Source: Caldifarciminota bacterium (lineage in GTDB: Bacteria; Hydrothermota; Tepidihabitantia; Tepidihabitantales; Tepidihabitantaceae). From it: DNA of 5,620 bases. Below the pieces are notes generated by a model that searched no databases, had not been told where the DNA came from, and worked only from the letters and a program-made list of their open reading frames with translations. Position numbers and translations under genes: made by a program. Shown here in pieces: positions 5,588-5,620 of this stretch. Numbering within the stretch: the stretch's first letter is position 1; each line of letters opens with the position of its first letter. The stretch lies in assembly GCA_016935775.1 (NCBI GenBank), contig JAFGQF010000078.1:1-5620 (forward strand). The letters are read 5' to 3'.

Positions 5588-5620
5588 GCCGGGCCGGGCG
5601 GAGGAGGTAAACACCAAGAC

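Noticed and set aside
4910..5617. 235-codon minus-strand frame overlapping the iron-sulfur gene
   Set aside because: Its translation is low-complexity Arg/Pro/Ala-rich, whereas the chosen frame holds all the ferredoxin and CCG cysteines.

Overview
The window is GC-rich bacterial DNA with G or C at most third codon positions. It carries three complete genes, all on the minus strand, so they read right to left. It also holds what looks like the last six codons of a convergent plus-strand gene at the left edge. No tRNA, rRNA, CRISPR array, transposase or attachment site is visible.

Layout in minus-strand transcription order. (1) 5553-4363 encodes a 396-residue soluble iron-sulfur electron-transfer protein of the HdrD/GlpC/DsrK type: two ferredoxin-type [4Fe-4S] motifs followed by two CCG domains. 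(2) 4281-2329 encodes a 650-residue secreted protein with a signal peptide, about eight beta-propeller-like repeats, a CARDB-like Ig module and a C-terminal FlgD/type-IX-sorting-like domain. (3) 2188-68 encodes a 706-residue secreted protein with a signal peptide, 14 LVIVD-type repeats and a C-terminal domain resembling type IX secretion (Por) sorting domains. At positions 2-22 the plus strand reads KVVVTE-stop. This resembles the extreme C-termini of the two surface proteins (KVVLER and KLVLVE), so a third such protein may end there, tail to tail with gene 3.

The two surface-protein genes appear to be transcribed separately. Each has an upstream TTGACA-N16-TAGATT promoter-like element with identical hexamers and spacer length, and each has AGGAGG exactly 5 nt before a non-ATG start (GTG or TTG). 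The -35 hexamer of the middle gene overlaps the stop codon of the iron-sulfur gene. The iron-sulfur gene itself starts at TTG with no Shine-Dalgarno sequence, and a weak TTGACG box sits where a near-leaderless transcript would be expected.

Organism (inference): secreted propeller proteins with C-terminal sorting-like domains, the HDVGCTRI...PAG-type Ig module and a strict-anaerobe-style Hdr-like protein fit an uncultured, probably anaerobic member of the FCB group or a neighbouring candidate phylum. WOR-3 is the one I would test first. I see no functional link between the iron-sulfur protein and the surface proteins; the separate promoters suggest they are simply neighbours. Long plus-strand open frames opposite these genes (up to 737 codons) are explained by GC-rich codon usage and are not annotated.
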